Source: Owenia fusiformis (lineage: Eukaryota; Annelida; Polychaeta; Sabellida; Oweniidae). Taken from it: a stretch of DNA of 64,000 nucleotides. Every line of letters starts with the position of its first letter. Positions within the stretch are counted from its first letter, which is position 1. The position numbers and the translations under genes are program-made. Below, one piece after another: positions 35,396 through 46,398 of this stretch. The stretch covers positions 23,501,375-23,565,374 of the forward strand of contig CAIIXF020000005.1 of NCBI GenBank assembly GCA_903813345.2, given 5' to 3'. Under the pieces are notes generated by a model that saw only the letters and a program-made list of their open reading frames with translations, did not search any database and had not been told where the DNA came from.

Positions 35396-36349
35396 GACAA
35401 CAAATAAATCGTAAAACAACAAAGCCAACGATGATTGCATCAATTATTGACTGTATCACAAAGCCATGTTTCCCCTCTTTTCGATGATATATCATTTGTT
35501 TACATGGGGATCATGGCCTGACTTTTTCATTTGAGGCATCTCGAGAGCAAAGTGTTCACCACGGGTTGATATGACCTGTAGATAATTATAAAGAGCTGGT
35601 TGTCTGCCACATCTTCGACTTCCAATCCAAGGTGTTATAGAAATATGAAGTTGACTTCCAAGGTGTTATAGGAATGTGAAGTTTGAGCAACTCAAACCTT
35701 GTGAATTAAGATGTGTCAGCCACTCACAAAAACTCCTGCAAAATGTTCCTACATACTGTAAATTATATGCTCTATTCTGGGTTATGTTTCGTTATATCCT
35801 ATAAGAGGGGTTTTCACATGGTAAATGTTTAAAAAATCCTTGGTAAACAAAGATGAATACAAGATGTTGTTTTACAACGAGATAAATAACGAAGAACAAG
35901 TCGGATTATGGAGTATGAAATCTTTCGAGAAGTGCTTCGTCCACCAGTCCGTTCGCCCATCCGCCAGTGTGACATATAATAAAAATATCAAGAGTTTGCA
36001 GTGATGAAAATATTAAAGATATGGTCAGAACTCTAAGATTAATAAGGAAATGAGGAGAAAACAACAAGAATGAACGGAATTTAGATGTCAGTTTCCGAAA
36101 TGAGGGTAAACAGAAGAAAAACAGCAACAAAAACAAACATCGATAAAGACAAAGGGGGAGGGGAGTGTTACCGGAAGAAAAAGTTTTACCCCACCGACGT
36201 GTAGCCACAAGTCTACAGACCCGACACCAAACAAGACCAAAGAGGAAAAGTATAGAGAAGAAAAAAACCAAGAAAGAAGAAACTAAAGAGGACAAGAAAA
36301 TAACAGCTACATAAACAAACAAACTAAGAAGACAACGAGTGAAAGAAAA
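35396..36349. other. Intergenic, purine-rich in part, no gene seen
   Basis: 35990-36345 is strongly A/G-rich on the plus strand, giving a 138-codon open frame on the minus strand (35906-36322) that is rich in Phe, Leu and Ser. It is compositional and has no homology I recognise. A weak inverted repeat spans about 35594-35735. Confidence 0.4.
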
Positions 36350-37096
36350 AGACCAGATCGCCTAAAATTACATTCGTATGAAAAAGTAGAAACATTTTGT
36401 CACCCATGATGCAAATTAATATTTTACTGCTTAATGATAAATGACAGTCAAATTAAGTTCTATAAACTTGTATGCGAATAGCATGCCGTCTTGATATTTC
36501 AAGGTTACTCGTTCGAAAAATGATGACGGTGATTGAAATGACAATGTAAAGATAAAACCGCAACGAAATATTTGAAGATTTCTTTGAACAACTTATATAC
36601 ATCTCATATTGAATTTTCCAAAACAGAAAAACATGTATAAATAGTAAGGAATGTAGGTTTATAAGTCATACAATTACCTGTAATATTTGAATCCCAACTA
36701 TTATTCAAACTTATGATCGGACATAAGTATGATGTGTACTTCAATGTAATATTTATAAAGTAACATCATACTTACGTCCGATCATAAGTTCAAATGATAT
36801 AGTTGTTTCTCAAATATTAATTGCATGACATATATGAGACCAATGTTAATGCTACCTAGTGCTACCTGCAAGCATTAGCCTTACTTTTTATACATGTTTT
36901 TCCTGTTTTGAAAAATTCGATGTGTGATGTATATTTCTTGGTTATTCAAAGAAATCTACAAACGTTTCATTACGGTTTTATCTTTACACCGTAAGTTCGA
37001 TCACCGCCATCACTTTTCGAATGAGTTACCTTGAAATATCAAGACGTCATGCAATTCTCATACTTATAGAACTCAATGTAACCGTCCTTGACCATT

Positions 37097-38660
37097 TATT
37101 AAGTTTAAGTTTAAGTTTAAGTTTATTCCAACTTTTTAACATGTTACATATAGTATTCATATACAATCTGACGCAAAGCGTATATTGTAGTTCAAGGATC
37201 AAAAGTCAATATTTGTAAATACAATTATTTTAATGAAGTGCAGGAATGCAGGAAAAGTGAGATGGTAGAGTCTGCTAGAGTTACATATAAATTAATAAGT
37301 TGATATAATATGATGTTTAAGTGCTGCCTTGAATTTAACTGTACTGACACTGTGCTTAATTTCATTAGGTAGTTTATTATAATATGATGGTCCAATATAT
37401 TTAAGTGAGTCCCACCCAAACTTAATGCGGTATTTAGGTTGGACTAAAAGGTGTTTAGATCTTGTGTCATGGCCATGTTGGGAAATTTTAAAATAGTCTT
37501 TAAAAATGTATATAGGAAAGCCAGATGGTATGTTTAAGCATCTATATACAAATGTAGCAACATTTAAATGATAAATATCAAAAATTGTCAAAATGTTTTC
37601 TCTTTTGAATAAAGGGGCAGTGTGCTCTCTAAAATGTGAATTTGTAATTAATCTAATACATTTCTTTTGAATAAGATGTATTGGTGTAAGTATGTTCTTT
37701 TTTACATGACCCCAAATAATATTGCAATAGTTAATTTGAGAAAGGATTAATGAATGATATACTTTAAGCTTAGAGTCATGATCAAGAATGTCTCTTACTT
37801 TATAGAGAATGCCTGTTATTCTTGATATCTTATTAGTAATATGCTGAATATGCTTTTTCCAATTTAACTTTTCGTCAATAAATACTCCAAGAAAATTAAC
37901 ACTACTTTCTCTTTTTATTGGCACATTGTCAATATGTATATTTATGTCATGGATTAAATTTCTACCAGGAGTAAAAATTATGAAATTAGTTTTATCTAAG
38001 TTAAGAGATAGTTTGTTAGCTTTAAACCATTGATTAATTGTTTGCAGTTCTTTGTTTAATAGTCTAACTAGTTCATCCATATTACGATTAGATATAAGTA
38101 AATTAGTATCATCTGCATATAATACAAATTTGATAAGATTTGAGGTTGAAGTAATATCATTAATATACATTAAAAACAAAGTCGGTCCAAGTATAGATCC
38201 TTGAGGTACACCACATTTGATAATATCTTGATTTGAATAAGTGTTATTGTAGCAAGTGATCTGTTTTCTGTTTTCTAAGTAGGAAGTGAACCAATTTTTT
38301 ACATTTCCCCTTAACCCATAAAAATCAATTTTTTCAAGTAGAATTTTGTGATCAACGGTGTCAAATGCCTTAGATAAGTCAAGAAACAGTCCTATGTTAA
38401 AGTTATTATCATCGAGAGATGTTCTGAGGTTTTCAAGAAAAGTTAAAATTGCCATATAAGTTGATTTGTTTGGTAAAAAACCAAACTGACTTGAGCTAAG
38501 TATTTTCTGTTTTATAATGAAATCTATGAGTCTTTTATGCATGAGTTTTTCTAGCACTTTTGAAAAGATGCTAAGAAGAGAAATAGGCCTGTAATTAGAG
38601 AATAAACTAGGTTTTCCTTTTTTGAAAATTGGTGTAATTTTAGCTGTTTTAAGAATAAAC
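37097..38660 (-). mobile_element. 5'-truncated non-LTR retrotransposon (LINE)
   Basis: On the minus strand a reverse transcriptase frame runs from the truncated 5' end near 38660 to its stop at 37292. A 3' UTR of about 170 nt follows, ending in tandem 'acttaa' repeats (plus strand 37097-37127, TTAAGT units). Simple 3' tandem repeats in place of poly(A) are known in several LINE clades. The endonuclease and gag-like ORF are missing. It is inserted in the right arm of the palindromic MITE. Confidence 0.85.
37292..38557 (-). CDS. LINE reverse transcriptase (5'-truncated ORF2)
   Basis: 421 residues from the first Met; the same frame stays open upstream to about 38660 (TPIFKK..., NYRPISLL), so the Met is internal and the true start is lost. 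RT blocks are in order: QFGFLPNKST (24-33), LDLSKAFDTVDH (59-70), CGVPQGSILGP (115-125) and the catalytic YADD (147-150). The C-terminal part is typical of Jockey/CR1/RTE-group ORF2 and ends INYCNIIWG..., YNKLPNEIK. The frame is fully open with no stop or shift, so insertion may be fairly recent. The truncated copy cannot mobilise itself because its endonuclease is absent. Confidence 0.9.
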   Translation of the reverse strand: MLEKLMHKRLIDFIIKQKILSSSQFGFLPNKSTYMAILTFLENLRTSLDDNNFNIGLFLDLSKAFDTVDHKILLEKIDFYGLRGNVKNWFTSYLENRKQITCYNNTYSNQDIIKCGVPQGSILGPTLFLMYINDITSTSNLIKFVLYADDTNLLISNRNMDELVRLLNKELQTINQWFKANKLSLNLDKTNFIIFTPGRNLIHDINIHIDNVPIKRESSVNFLGVFIDEKLNWKKHIQHITNKISRITGILYKVRDILDHDSKLKVYHSLILSQINYCNIIWGHVKKNILTPIHLIQKKCIRLITNSHFREHTAPLFKRENILTIFDIYHLNVATFVYRCLNIPSGFPIYIFKDYFKISQHGHDTRSKHLLVQPKYRIKFGWDSLKYIGPSYYNKLPNEIKHSVSTVKFKAALKHHIISTY

Positions 38661-39043
38661 AGTAAAAATTAATTTGCTTCATGGGTGACAAAATGTTTCT
38701 ACTTTCCTGGTGAATCTTGAGTCTCGCATCATACGAATGTAATTTAAGGCGATCTGTCTGCATTTAAAATGACCGCAATTTTTGCAAAAAAGTAATATTT
38801 AATAACTCAAATACCAGCGGATGGATTGGGTTCAAATGCTGATGCGTGCCTAGGGACACTGTAGCTCTGTTCGAGGGGAATTTTCACAATTCTAATTCAT
38901 TCATATAAATTTCTGTTTTATTTATTGGCTGTACTTTGCGTCCACGTATCTACGCCACTGAGAAGTGACGTAGCTAAATGACGTTTTTTCAACAAAACTG
39001 CATAGGCTAAATGAAGTTTAATACATTCATTAGATTCTCATTA

Positions 39044-39171
39044 CGCCCCTTGGGTTCGTTTTTGGTAAGTTCGTAACTTAGGATTCCTAGACAGCCATTT
39101 TCTACTTTTTGACGAACAGTGACTTGCGACCAAATCGTAAGTTATAACGATTCCAAAAACGGACCCCTGAA
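39044..39171. repeat. Small inverted-repeat element downstream of the GPCR
   Basis: 'gggttcgtttttggtaagtt' near 39052 pairs with 'cgattccaaaaacggaccc' ending near 39166. Arms of about 40 bp with several mismatches. It lies in the probable 3' flank of the GPCR gene. Confidence 0.45.
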
Positions 39172-39353
39172 TATCCATAAAATCTATGGTGCGTCGTTTT
39201 CAATATTATATTATGATTTGATTAAGAAGTTTAACAATCCATGTGGGAAAAATTCAATAACATTCATTTTACACTTTGTAAAATCTTATTATCCTCAAGT
39301 TCATTTCATGTGTTATGCAAAAGTTTATGTTTTTTTGGTGCATGAAGCTTCCG

Positions 39354-40388
39354 CTAGCCAGCTGGGGTGAGGCCACCATCAAATGTTGAGGAAATCGTTT
39401 TGATTTTTGAAGCTTCTCTCTCTTTGAGATATTTGGATATCCCAAACAGTTTAATTGCTGATTTACGAAATGCTTTATTGGTTAAGGTATAGATTATAGC
39501 ATTCCAAAACGAATTGGATATACAGAGGGCAGAGTCAATAGTTAAAACAATATGCGGGGCTCCGATGTAACCTGCAAATCCCCTCACTATCCATTCCGCA
39601 CAAAGAGGGGTCCAAGCGAAATAAAACGCACACACAATGATAAGGAGTGTCCTTATGGCTTTTGGAATTTTGAACCCGGGTTTCTTTTCTTCCTCTCCTG
39701 GTTTAATGTCGTGATAAACAGGTTCAATACGTTTCGCATGATACAAGCTAACTTTTAGTATTTGAAAGTAACTGAATCCTATGATGACGGATACAATGCC
39801 GAATACAATAAGTATGACGAAGAGAGTGTATATAGGGTTGGAGATTGGATCAATTGTACAGTGTTGTATATCAGGTGTATATATATAGCTACCAATTCCA
39901 AAGAGCGGCCCAAGCCAAACAAGCCAGCTCACAAACCACGTTATTGTGATGATGATGTAGATCCGTTTATAAGTCACAATGCGATCATAATGTAGCGGTC
40001 GAGTGATGGCTATGTAGCGGTCAAAACTTAGCCAACCAAGAGTGTAGATTGAGACTACACAACAGCTTGAAATGGAGATAGTCTGAAAAACACAAAGGCC
40101 TGGACTGAACTGTCCCGTCGCCCTCATGTATATCATCGGCAACGGAAATGTAAGTCCAATGAGGATATCACCAACAGCTAGAGAGATCATCAACACACCA
40201 CTCGGGTTTTCACGGAGAGACGGTGTCTTCGTGATGACTAGAATGTTGTACGTGTTTGCGATAAGAATAAAGATAGCAATCACTAAGAAAAAAGCAGTAA
40301 GCCCAGGGGTCGTCGTGTCAGCTAACTGCACGTTGACAACAAGCGGATGGTTATTAAAAATGAATATAGTAGCGTTTTGATTTTCCAT
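39354..40388 (-). CDS. Class A (rhodopsin-like) G protein-coupled receptor, orphan
   Basis: Single-exon gene, 344 aa, ATG at 40386-40388. Seven hydrophobic segments are present: about 31-53, 64-87, 99-121, 142-163, 187-211, 246-268 and 279-301. Class A landmarks are N45 (1.50), D74 (2.50), a C99-C177 disulfide pair, DRY at 123-125, AWTP at 258-261 in place of CWxP, and NAIIY at 296-300 in place of NPxxY. An N-glycosylation site is at N5. Position 3.32 is Ile106, not the Asp that binds amines, so despite general similarity to amine receptors a classical biogenic amine ligand is unlikely. Intracellular loop 3 is short (about 212-245) with a Lys/Glu-rich stretch. Signals at the plasma membrane through G proteins; ligand unknown. 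A minus-strand AATAAA lies about 430 nt downstream. Confidence 0.92.
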   Translation of the reverse strand: MENQNATIFIFNNHPLVVNVQLADTTTPGLTAFFLVIAIFILIANTYNILVITKTPSLRENPSGVLMISLAVGDILIGLTFPLPMIYMRATGQFSPGLCVFQTISISSCCVVSIYTLGWLSFDRYIAITRPLHYDRIVTYKRIYIIITITWFVSWLVWLGPLFGIGSYIYTPDIQHCTIDPISNPIYTLFVILIVFGIVSVIIGFSYFQILKVSLYHAKRIEPVYHDIKPGEEEKKPGFKIPKAIRTLLIIVCAFYFAWTPLCAEWIVRGFAGYIGAPHIVLTIDSALCISNSFWNAIIYTLTNKAFRKSAIKLFGISKYLKEREASKIKTISSTFDGGLTPAG

Positions 40389-42204
40389 GGTTGTCCTTTT
40401 CTCCTGGATTTTTTATAGAGAAAAGCAATTCCAATCGGGTTATTTTAGTTGGTACTTCGTCATCTTTTGCACATTACATTATAATCGTATTTTCCATATT
40501 TTGTTTCATATTTCATAATTTTCCTTTATTAATTATTTCCAAGAATGACAGGCAGTTATACTAATATTTCCGTCTATGTTCTATGTTGCACTACAAAATC
40601 TTAGCAGGTGATAGTTTCGCACAGTATCGAGGACTGTCTTATGTTCACTCGGCATGGCGTCAGCAATCGCATCCAAGGAGATGATGCCATAAAATAAATA
40701 AATATTCGAAATAATCGATGTCCCCCTATTGCATAACATTCAATAAATTACACATCAGAATTACAACAAGATAATAGATTCATGAATTTTAAAGTCTATT
40801 CCAATAATCTATATACTGTGAGGAGATACGCAAATAATCGGTGTCAATTTTAATAATGTTTGTTTAAAGTCCCCGTGTAAAGTTTGGAAATATGTTTTTA
40901 TCATTCATTTTCTATTTGTCGTGACTTAAAAAGTTATTTTAGAGTTGTCAAAAAAAGTTATCAGTTTTTCATTTCTCAAATATTCAAATTTCCCGCCATT
41001 TTTCAAAAAAGTTGAAATTTTTTAATCATCAAATATTCCTCCATTGATTTAAAAAAGATGATATTTTTAACACCAATGCAAAGACTGAACAAAGGACGCA
41101 CTATTTCAATGATATGTCATCAAAAACAAACCAATATTGACTGTCTAACCTGGTAAAAAGGAAGAATACATTATGTTTTAGATATTATTGTACCATTGGT
41201 TTCTATGAGAACTGAAATTTTGAAATGCATTTTTCTCTAAACCATTTTCATGCATCGATGAGTTCATTTCTCGCTTATTTATGAACCGATTTTTTTTCGG
41301 AGAAAAACATGTAAGGCTGAATGATATGCATTGGTATGAATTGTCGCTTATTCAAAGAAACGTGTGACCTCTAAAAGTTAGTTTTAAATAAATTCACGAT
41401 TTTTCGAACAAAAAGTCCTTCACACATCACACTTTGATAACATTGGGCAAGACTACAACATAAGCCAAAGTTGTTTAAACTTTATATGGGGCCTTTATAA
41501 AAAATCAATCTTCAGTTTTTGATGTCTCAAACTAGCAATTACATGTAGACGTCTCATTCATTTTAAAGCTAACCATGTTAGGTCAGATGTTAAAATTAAG
41601 AGAATGTGCTATTTTTAGATAATTTTACAGACTTTGCTATTTATTGAATAGGTCGATGACGGTCTGGGTTATTGTTGTTTTACAAAATTTTAGTGTATTT
41701 ATTAACCATGACACTTAAATGAAATAAATATATACATTTCAAACTGCGAAAAATAATTTCGAAATGGAAAAACATCAATTGCGAAAATCAAGATGTCAAA
41801 CACTGAAAAAATCGTTCTTTGCAAGATCAATATAAATAGTATTTATAGCTTTATACGATTATTCAAAAAGACTGAAACTAAAAATCACTGAACATTCAAT
41901 TTTTAATCCAAATGTTAACCAAAATTTTCTAAAATGGTTCAAAAATTTCTAACCAAAATGCGAACAAGAATGTGAAGAAGTTTTGACCAAAATGGTCCAA
42001 AAGTTCGAACCTTGTATCAGAGATTAAATGATACCTAGATAGTGTTGCTGAAAGTAACTTTTCTCAACATAAAATCGATATAAACCAGGTAAATCTCTGG
42101 GACATGATATTTACCAAATCTAAATTGTGTATTTCGTATCAAATCATAGTGCTATCTAATCAATGTCATATCATATAGTGATGTACCTTTGGAAAGGGGA
42201 TATA
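40389..42204. other. GPCR upstream region and intergenic DNA
   Basis: No gene. Contains the TTAA-type MITE at 40864-41500. The GPCR promoter should lie within 40389-40860, but no element is clear. Confidence 0.45.
40864..41500. mobile_element. TTAA-flanked MITE, third copy, inverted
   Basis: It starts TTAAAGTCCCCGTGTAAAG and ends 'aaactttatatggggccttt' followed by ATAA (one change from TTAA). Internal sequence matches 6551-7389 in reverse orientation ('ttgataacattgggcaagac' near the right end). Confidence 0.6.
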
Positions 42205-42782
42205 CAGGGTGAGCCAAAAACAGAACCCTATAAGAACTGTAATAATTTTTTAAATATCCTATCAACACATTTTTATGTGCATAAACTAGAATCTATGGAT
42301 GATAATATGATATCAAGTTTGTTACGCAAAATTGATTACTTTTGTGATATCATGGATGATCTTTGAATGTGTCCAGTTTTCGGAAAATCAACATTGGGAC
42401 AAAATCATATCGTGAGAATTATGAGAAATTCAGAGGGAAATTCTAAAGAAGACGTCAAACGAAAGTCTCATTTAATATTTTAATTGAAAATGAAAAATAG
42501 ACAATGGTAAAACACCTAGTAAACCATCAGATAGCTGAAATTCCTGGCCTTTCAGCGGGAACACTTTAAATGCTATCCGTTGGATAATTCTCAAGAAATC
42601 ATTAAGATAGCAGAATGATCAGTCAAGAGCATTGCGACATGTGATTTAAAAGTCAAATATTTAATAATGAGTCGAATAAGGAAGAAATGAGAACTGTTAA
42701 ACACATGAATGGAAAAAAATCAGCTTACACTTATCTAGAGAGATTTCTAAGAATGGGGTCATGTGAACATTTGAAAGCACAG

Positions 42783-44910
42783 TCACAGGCTGGTATCGAA
42801 AAAATTGTCCGCTGTGACGGAGCGTGCTATTTTGCATAGAAACACTAGGAAATCCACACAATTTATTTTTTTACTCATATGTTTTGCTATATCAAAGAAA
42901 ATTACTGACTCCATGCAATGAATATATCATTTGCGGGTAACTTTAACTTCTGTTTGAAGTCCAACAACGCTAAGAGTAAAAGCTATTGAAAACGGCGTCG
43001 GAGTGTGATACTCCAAAATGTACCATTTATTTTATTTCTTTTTAATGGTACAATATAGCGACACGATAATATTTACATATGTTTTCAGCATAACTCTGAA
43101 GGTATTAATGAGATCTTTATGTATTGGGTATTTCTAATTTTTTTTATAAAAAATAATGTTTAAATTTTTTGTCCGCTGTGACGGAGCAGTTTCAAATCTG
43201 AAATACGTTAAGAATTTAGATTTATAATATATCTCTTTATAATTACACGTTAGAGGAGGGAGCGTATCAAATCTCTTTCGTTAAGTATTCTGAAAAATAA
43301 AACGGAATAAAAGTACACAATTCAAATTCTGAGATGTATTATATACGACCACTCTTTAAGCTTCTTTTCTCAGTTTGTACTGTAATCCAAGTTATGCATG
43401 GTAACTCATGAAAATGATAGTCAACTTTATTTCAGTATAGGGTATTTGCCTTTCGTTGTGCCTACTGTGGATCCATCACCTGACATGGTCATTTTTTTAT
43501 GGTAACTTATATACAGTAATATTATGTGGTAAAAGGTTATACATCTGTCGGAATGCAGGACGTCTGTGCGCTATTTCGAATAAATTCATATTATCCCTAT
43601 TTCTGTTACGTGGTAAACACGATCCCAAAAATATGGCATATTCCGCAACGAATATGCCATATTCACTTGCGGTGTATGACAGATTCATCTGCGGTATATG
43701 GTATACACACTAACCAATGAGAACGTGATACGGAAGTATGCAATTGTCAATTGCATCGATTGTACGAACAAGTAAAACTTTATAAATTATTATAATGATT
43801 ACTGAATCAACAGTACAGTTTATCGAATATATCAACGTATGCAGAAGTATCACTCACCAATCTCACGTAATAAACTTACCCAATCAATCCAGGATTCATA
43901 TATTAGTACTCGACGCACTTACAGTATTGGTAATCCAGCGTAGTTTTACATTCAGAGTCGATTCTCGCAACCAATCAAACCAAGTCTTTCTGTATCACGT
44001 TTTTCACCTGCGGAATATGTCATATTCACCTGCTGTATATGACATATTCCGCAAGTGAGTATGACATATTCTGAAGGTGAGTATCGGGTATTCACTGAAT
44101 TCAATGCATCACATATTCACTGCGGAATATCGCATACTCACCTGCGGAATATGCCATATACCGCAGGTGAGTATGGCATATTCACCCGTATCACAAATAC
44201 TGCGCAACCATGAATGTATGCCATATTCCGCGTAACAATTTACACTACACGTGACATTCTAAGACGTCTTGGCGAAAACGTATCAGAAATATAATGTTGA
44301 GTTTATACCATGTTGATTTCAGTACAAACCTCCGAAAAATGCTTAGAGTGGTCGTTTTTATATCTCAGATTTACATTACCCCAGATCTCTCAGAGGCTAC
44401 TTCTCATAATTTAGGAAAGTGATTTGTGACTTTCTCTCTTCTAAGGGTACTTTTAAAAGGTATAATTTAAATCATAAATTCTTAACGTAGTTCACAGTTA
44501 AAACTACTCCGTCACAGCTGACAAAAAATGAAAACATTATTTTTTATAAAAAATATTAAAAATACCCAATACATCAAGATATCATTAATACCTTCAGAGT
44601 TATGCTGAAAACATATGTAAATATTATCGTGTCACTATATTGTACCATTAAAAAGAAATAAAAGAAATGGTACATTTTGGAGTATGATACTCCGACGCCG
44701 TTTTCAATAGCTTTTACTCTTAGCGTTGTTGGACTTCAAACAAAAGTTAAAGTTACCCGCAAATGATATACCCATTGCATGGAGTGAGAAACTTTCTTTG
44801 GAATAGCGAAACATATGATTAAAAAAATAAATTGTGTGGGTTTCTTAGTGTTTCTATGCAAAATAGCACGCTCCGTCACAGCGGACAAATTTTTCGATAC
44901 CAGCCTGTGA
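42783..44910. mobile_element. 2128-bp palindromic transposon with 'gtccgctgtgacggagc' motifs
   Basis: TCACAGGCTGGTATCGAAAA at 42783 is inverted at the right end (to 44910); CAG borders both sides (42780-42782, 44911-44913). The arms run inward about 600 bp with high similarity ('gtccgctgtgacggagcgtg', 'gaaaacggcgtcggagt', 'catatgttttcagcataact'). 'gtccgctgtgacggagc' occurs twice in the left arm (42810, 43171) with matching copies on the right. The loop (about 43400-44310) holds unrelated short palindromes. Non-coding. Confidence 0.75.
43610..44235. repeat. Cluster of short palindromes 'atatgccatattc / gcggaatatg'
   Basis: Motifs such as 'gcggaatatgccatat', 'caggtgagtatggcatattc' and 'cacctgcggaatatg' occur about a dozen times in both orientations within the loop of the 42783-44910 element. 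A central gap at about 43720-44000 lacks them. Many are self-complementary. Confidence 0.7.
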
Positions 44911-45799
44911 CAGTATGTCATTGCATTGAAAGCAGTTCCAAAATATCTCGTCAACCAAAAGGTAACAAATCTTAAATTTTGTGTTCTTCCAAAAGTGGGC
45001 ACATTTTTAATTGACCATTACAAGAAGAACATTGAATGTTATGTGACAAATTTGGTCTCACATTGTCATCCATAGATTTTAGTCTCTGAACATGAACAAT
45101 GAAGCTGATTACATATGCATTAAAATCATTGATTCATTTTTGAAGGGCTCTGTTTTGGGGTTACCCTGTATAGCGAAGATATATATATGTATATAGATAG
45201 TATATGCCTCGTGTGAATACAAGTTCTGCTCTAAAGCTGATTTTCAAAATGGCTACCGGTTTCAAAATGGTCGCAATTTTAGTGTAAATTTTTTTAGTGT
45301 ACATTTCGATATATAACACGATGGGGGGTAAGCGTTTCATAGTTGGTCACGAACGCCATATGTGCAAAGCATTGTTCAGAATTTTCGAATTTTGTGTTGG
45401 ATTACGGATTTTATTCTTGGAACTAGATTTTCCAAGAATTTATTTATCGTAGTTATACCTTGAAATTCACTTCCGGTGAGAAGCAGAACAAACGGCGAAC
45501 AAACTTTCGAAGATTTCTTGTGATATTTTGTAAGTTTTCCCATTTTTGTGCCATAGACTTTATGCCATTTATGTAAATATCTCTAACAATTCTTACTTTC
45601 CAGGCATTCCCAGGGTCACTATCGTCACATGAGATCTATGATCTTTAGAATAGAGCAGTTCAAATGAAAATAAATCAAGTGGTCAAATAAGCTAAGCTTA
45701 GTCAGCACCATCTATCTATATATAAGTGAATAATGAAGATTGATGCTGCTCACTGTGGTCATTATCATTCAAATTATAGGCCTATTCCATTTTCTATCA

Positions 45800-46210
45800 A
45801 TCGTGTAAGCCTATGCCAGCATCTGCCCTGTCAACCCTCACGCATTAGGCGTGATTGTCTCGCATTTGCTGGAAAAATAGAAATCACGCATCAATTTAGC
45901 GTGTATGATCAAATATCACGCAAAACACGCATTTTGTTGAAATTTTTAAAAATCTTTTTTTGCGAAATGCCGTTACGGTTAAAATACCGAACAGCGAAAA
46001 AAAGTGAACGCAATACGTTCGGTCTTTGCACGCGATTGCTGATTCTGTCACGCATTTGGTACAAAATATGTGTACCCCCCCCCCCCGTTGACAGATTTGA
46101 ACAGCGAGCTGGAAAAATTTTAGGTGTCCAAAATCTGCCAGTGTTCACTGAAGCTGTCCAAAGTTTTAAGGAAGGTGTTCAACATTTGGAAGTCACTCAT
46201 GTTAGATGGT
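45800..46210. repeat. Interspersed repeat with a C run, copy B (inverse of 3020-3430)
   Basis: It contains 'cagcatctgccctgtcaacc', several 'tcacgcat' motifs, a run of about 13 C at 46075-46087 and then 'ggtgtccaaaatctgccagt' and 'ggtgttcaacatttgg'. Order and motifs are the reverse complement of the copy at 3020-3430. Confidence 0.55.
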
Positions 46211-46398
46211 CCCAAGTTGACAGCCCTGCAGCATTAACCTCTTTCAAATGCTGGCCACTGATCTTAGCTGATAGGACAGCCTCTAGTCACCCACTTTTAC
46301 TCGTTTCAGAATCATGAGGGGTGGAAATGAAATCAGCTGATTACTTTATATCTCCAAATGATCCATACATCTCCATCCTACATTTGCGAAGGTCTGTA

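Larger units (their letters stand above)
36350..38760. mobile_element. Palindromic MITE split by a LINE insertion
   Basis: The left end 'gaccagatcgcctaaaatta' at 36351 pairs with 'taatttaaggcgatctgtc' ending near 38759. Inner arms meet around 36716-36787 ('gatcggacataagtatgatg' hairpin). The right arm is continuous from about 36790 to 37095, then interrupted until about 38656, where it resumes ('cagtaaaaattaatttgctt'). Removing the LINE leaves a palindrome of about 850 bp. Confidence 0.75.
42205..45168. mobile_element. Mariner-like element carrying a nested 2.1-kb palindrome
   Basis: Ends CAGGGTGAGCCAAAA at 42205 and 'gttttggggttaccctg' ending at 45168, flanked by TA (42203-42204, 45169-45170). 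'catagattttagtctctg' (about 45069) pairs with 'tagaatctatggatg' (about 42287), extending the TIR to about 95 bp. The former interior is 42300-42782 plus 44911-45070, which is roughly a short mariner derivative; no transposase frame is readable. Confidence 0.65.

Noticed and set aside
35906-36322. 138-codon minus-strand ORF, Phe/Leu-rich
   Set aside because: Produced by a purine-rich stretch; composition alone explains it and no homology is recognised.
45733-46317. 194-codon ORF
   Set aside because: It crosses a poly-C run and a dispersed repeat shared with 3020-3430, so it is not a gene.
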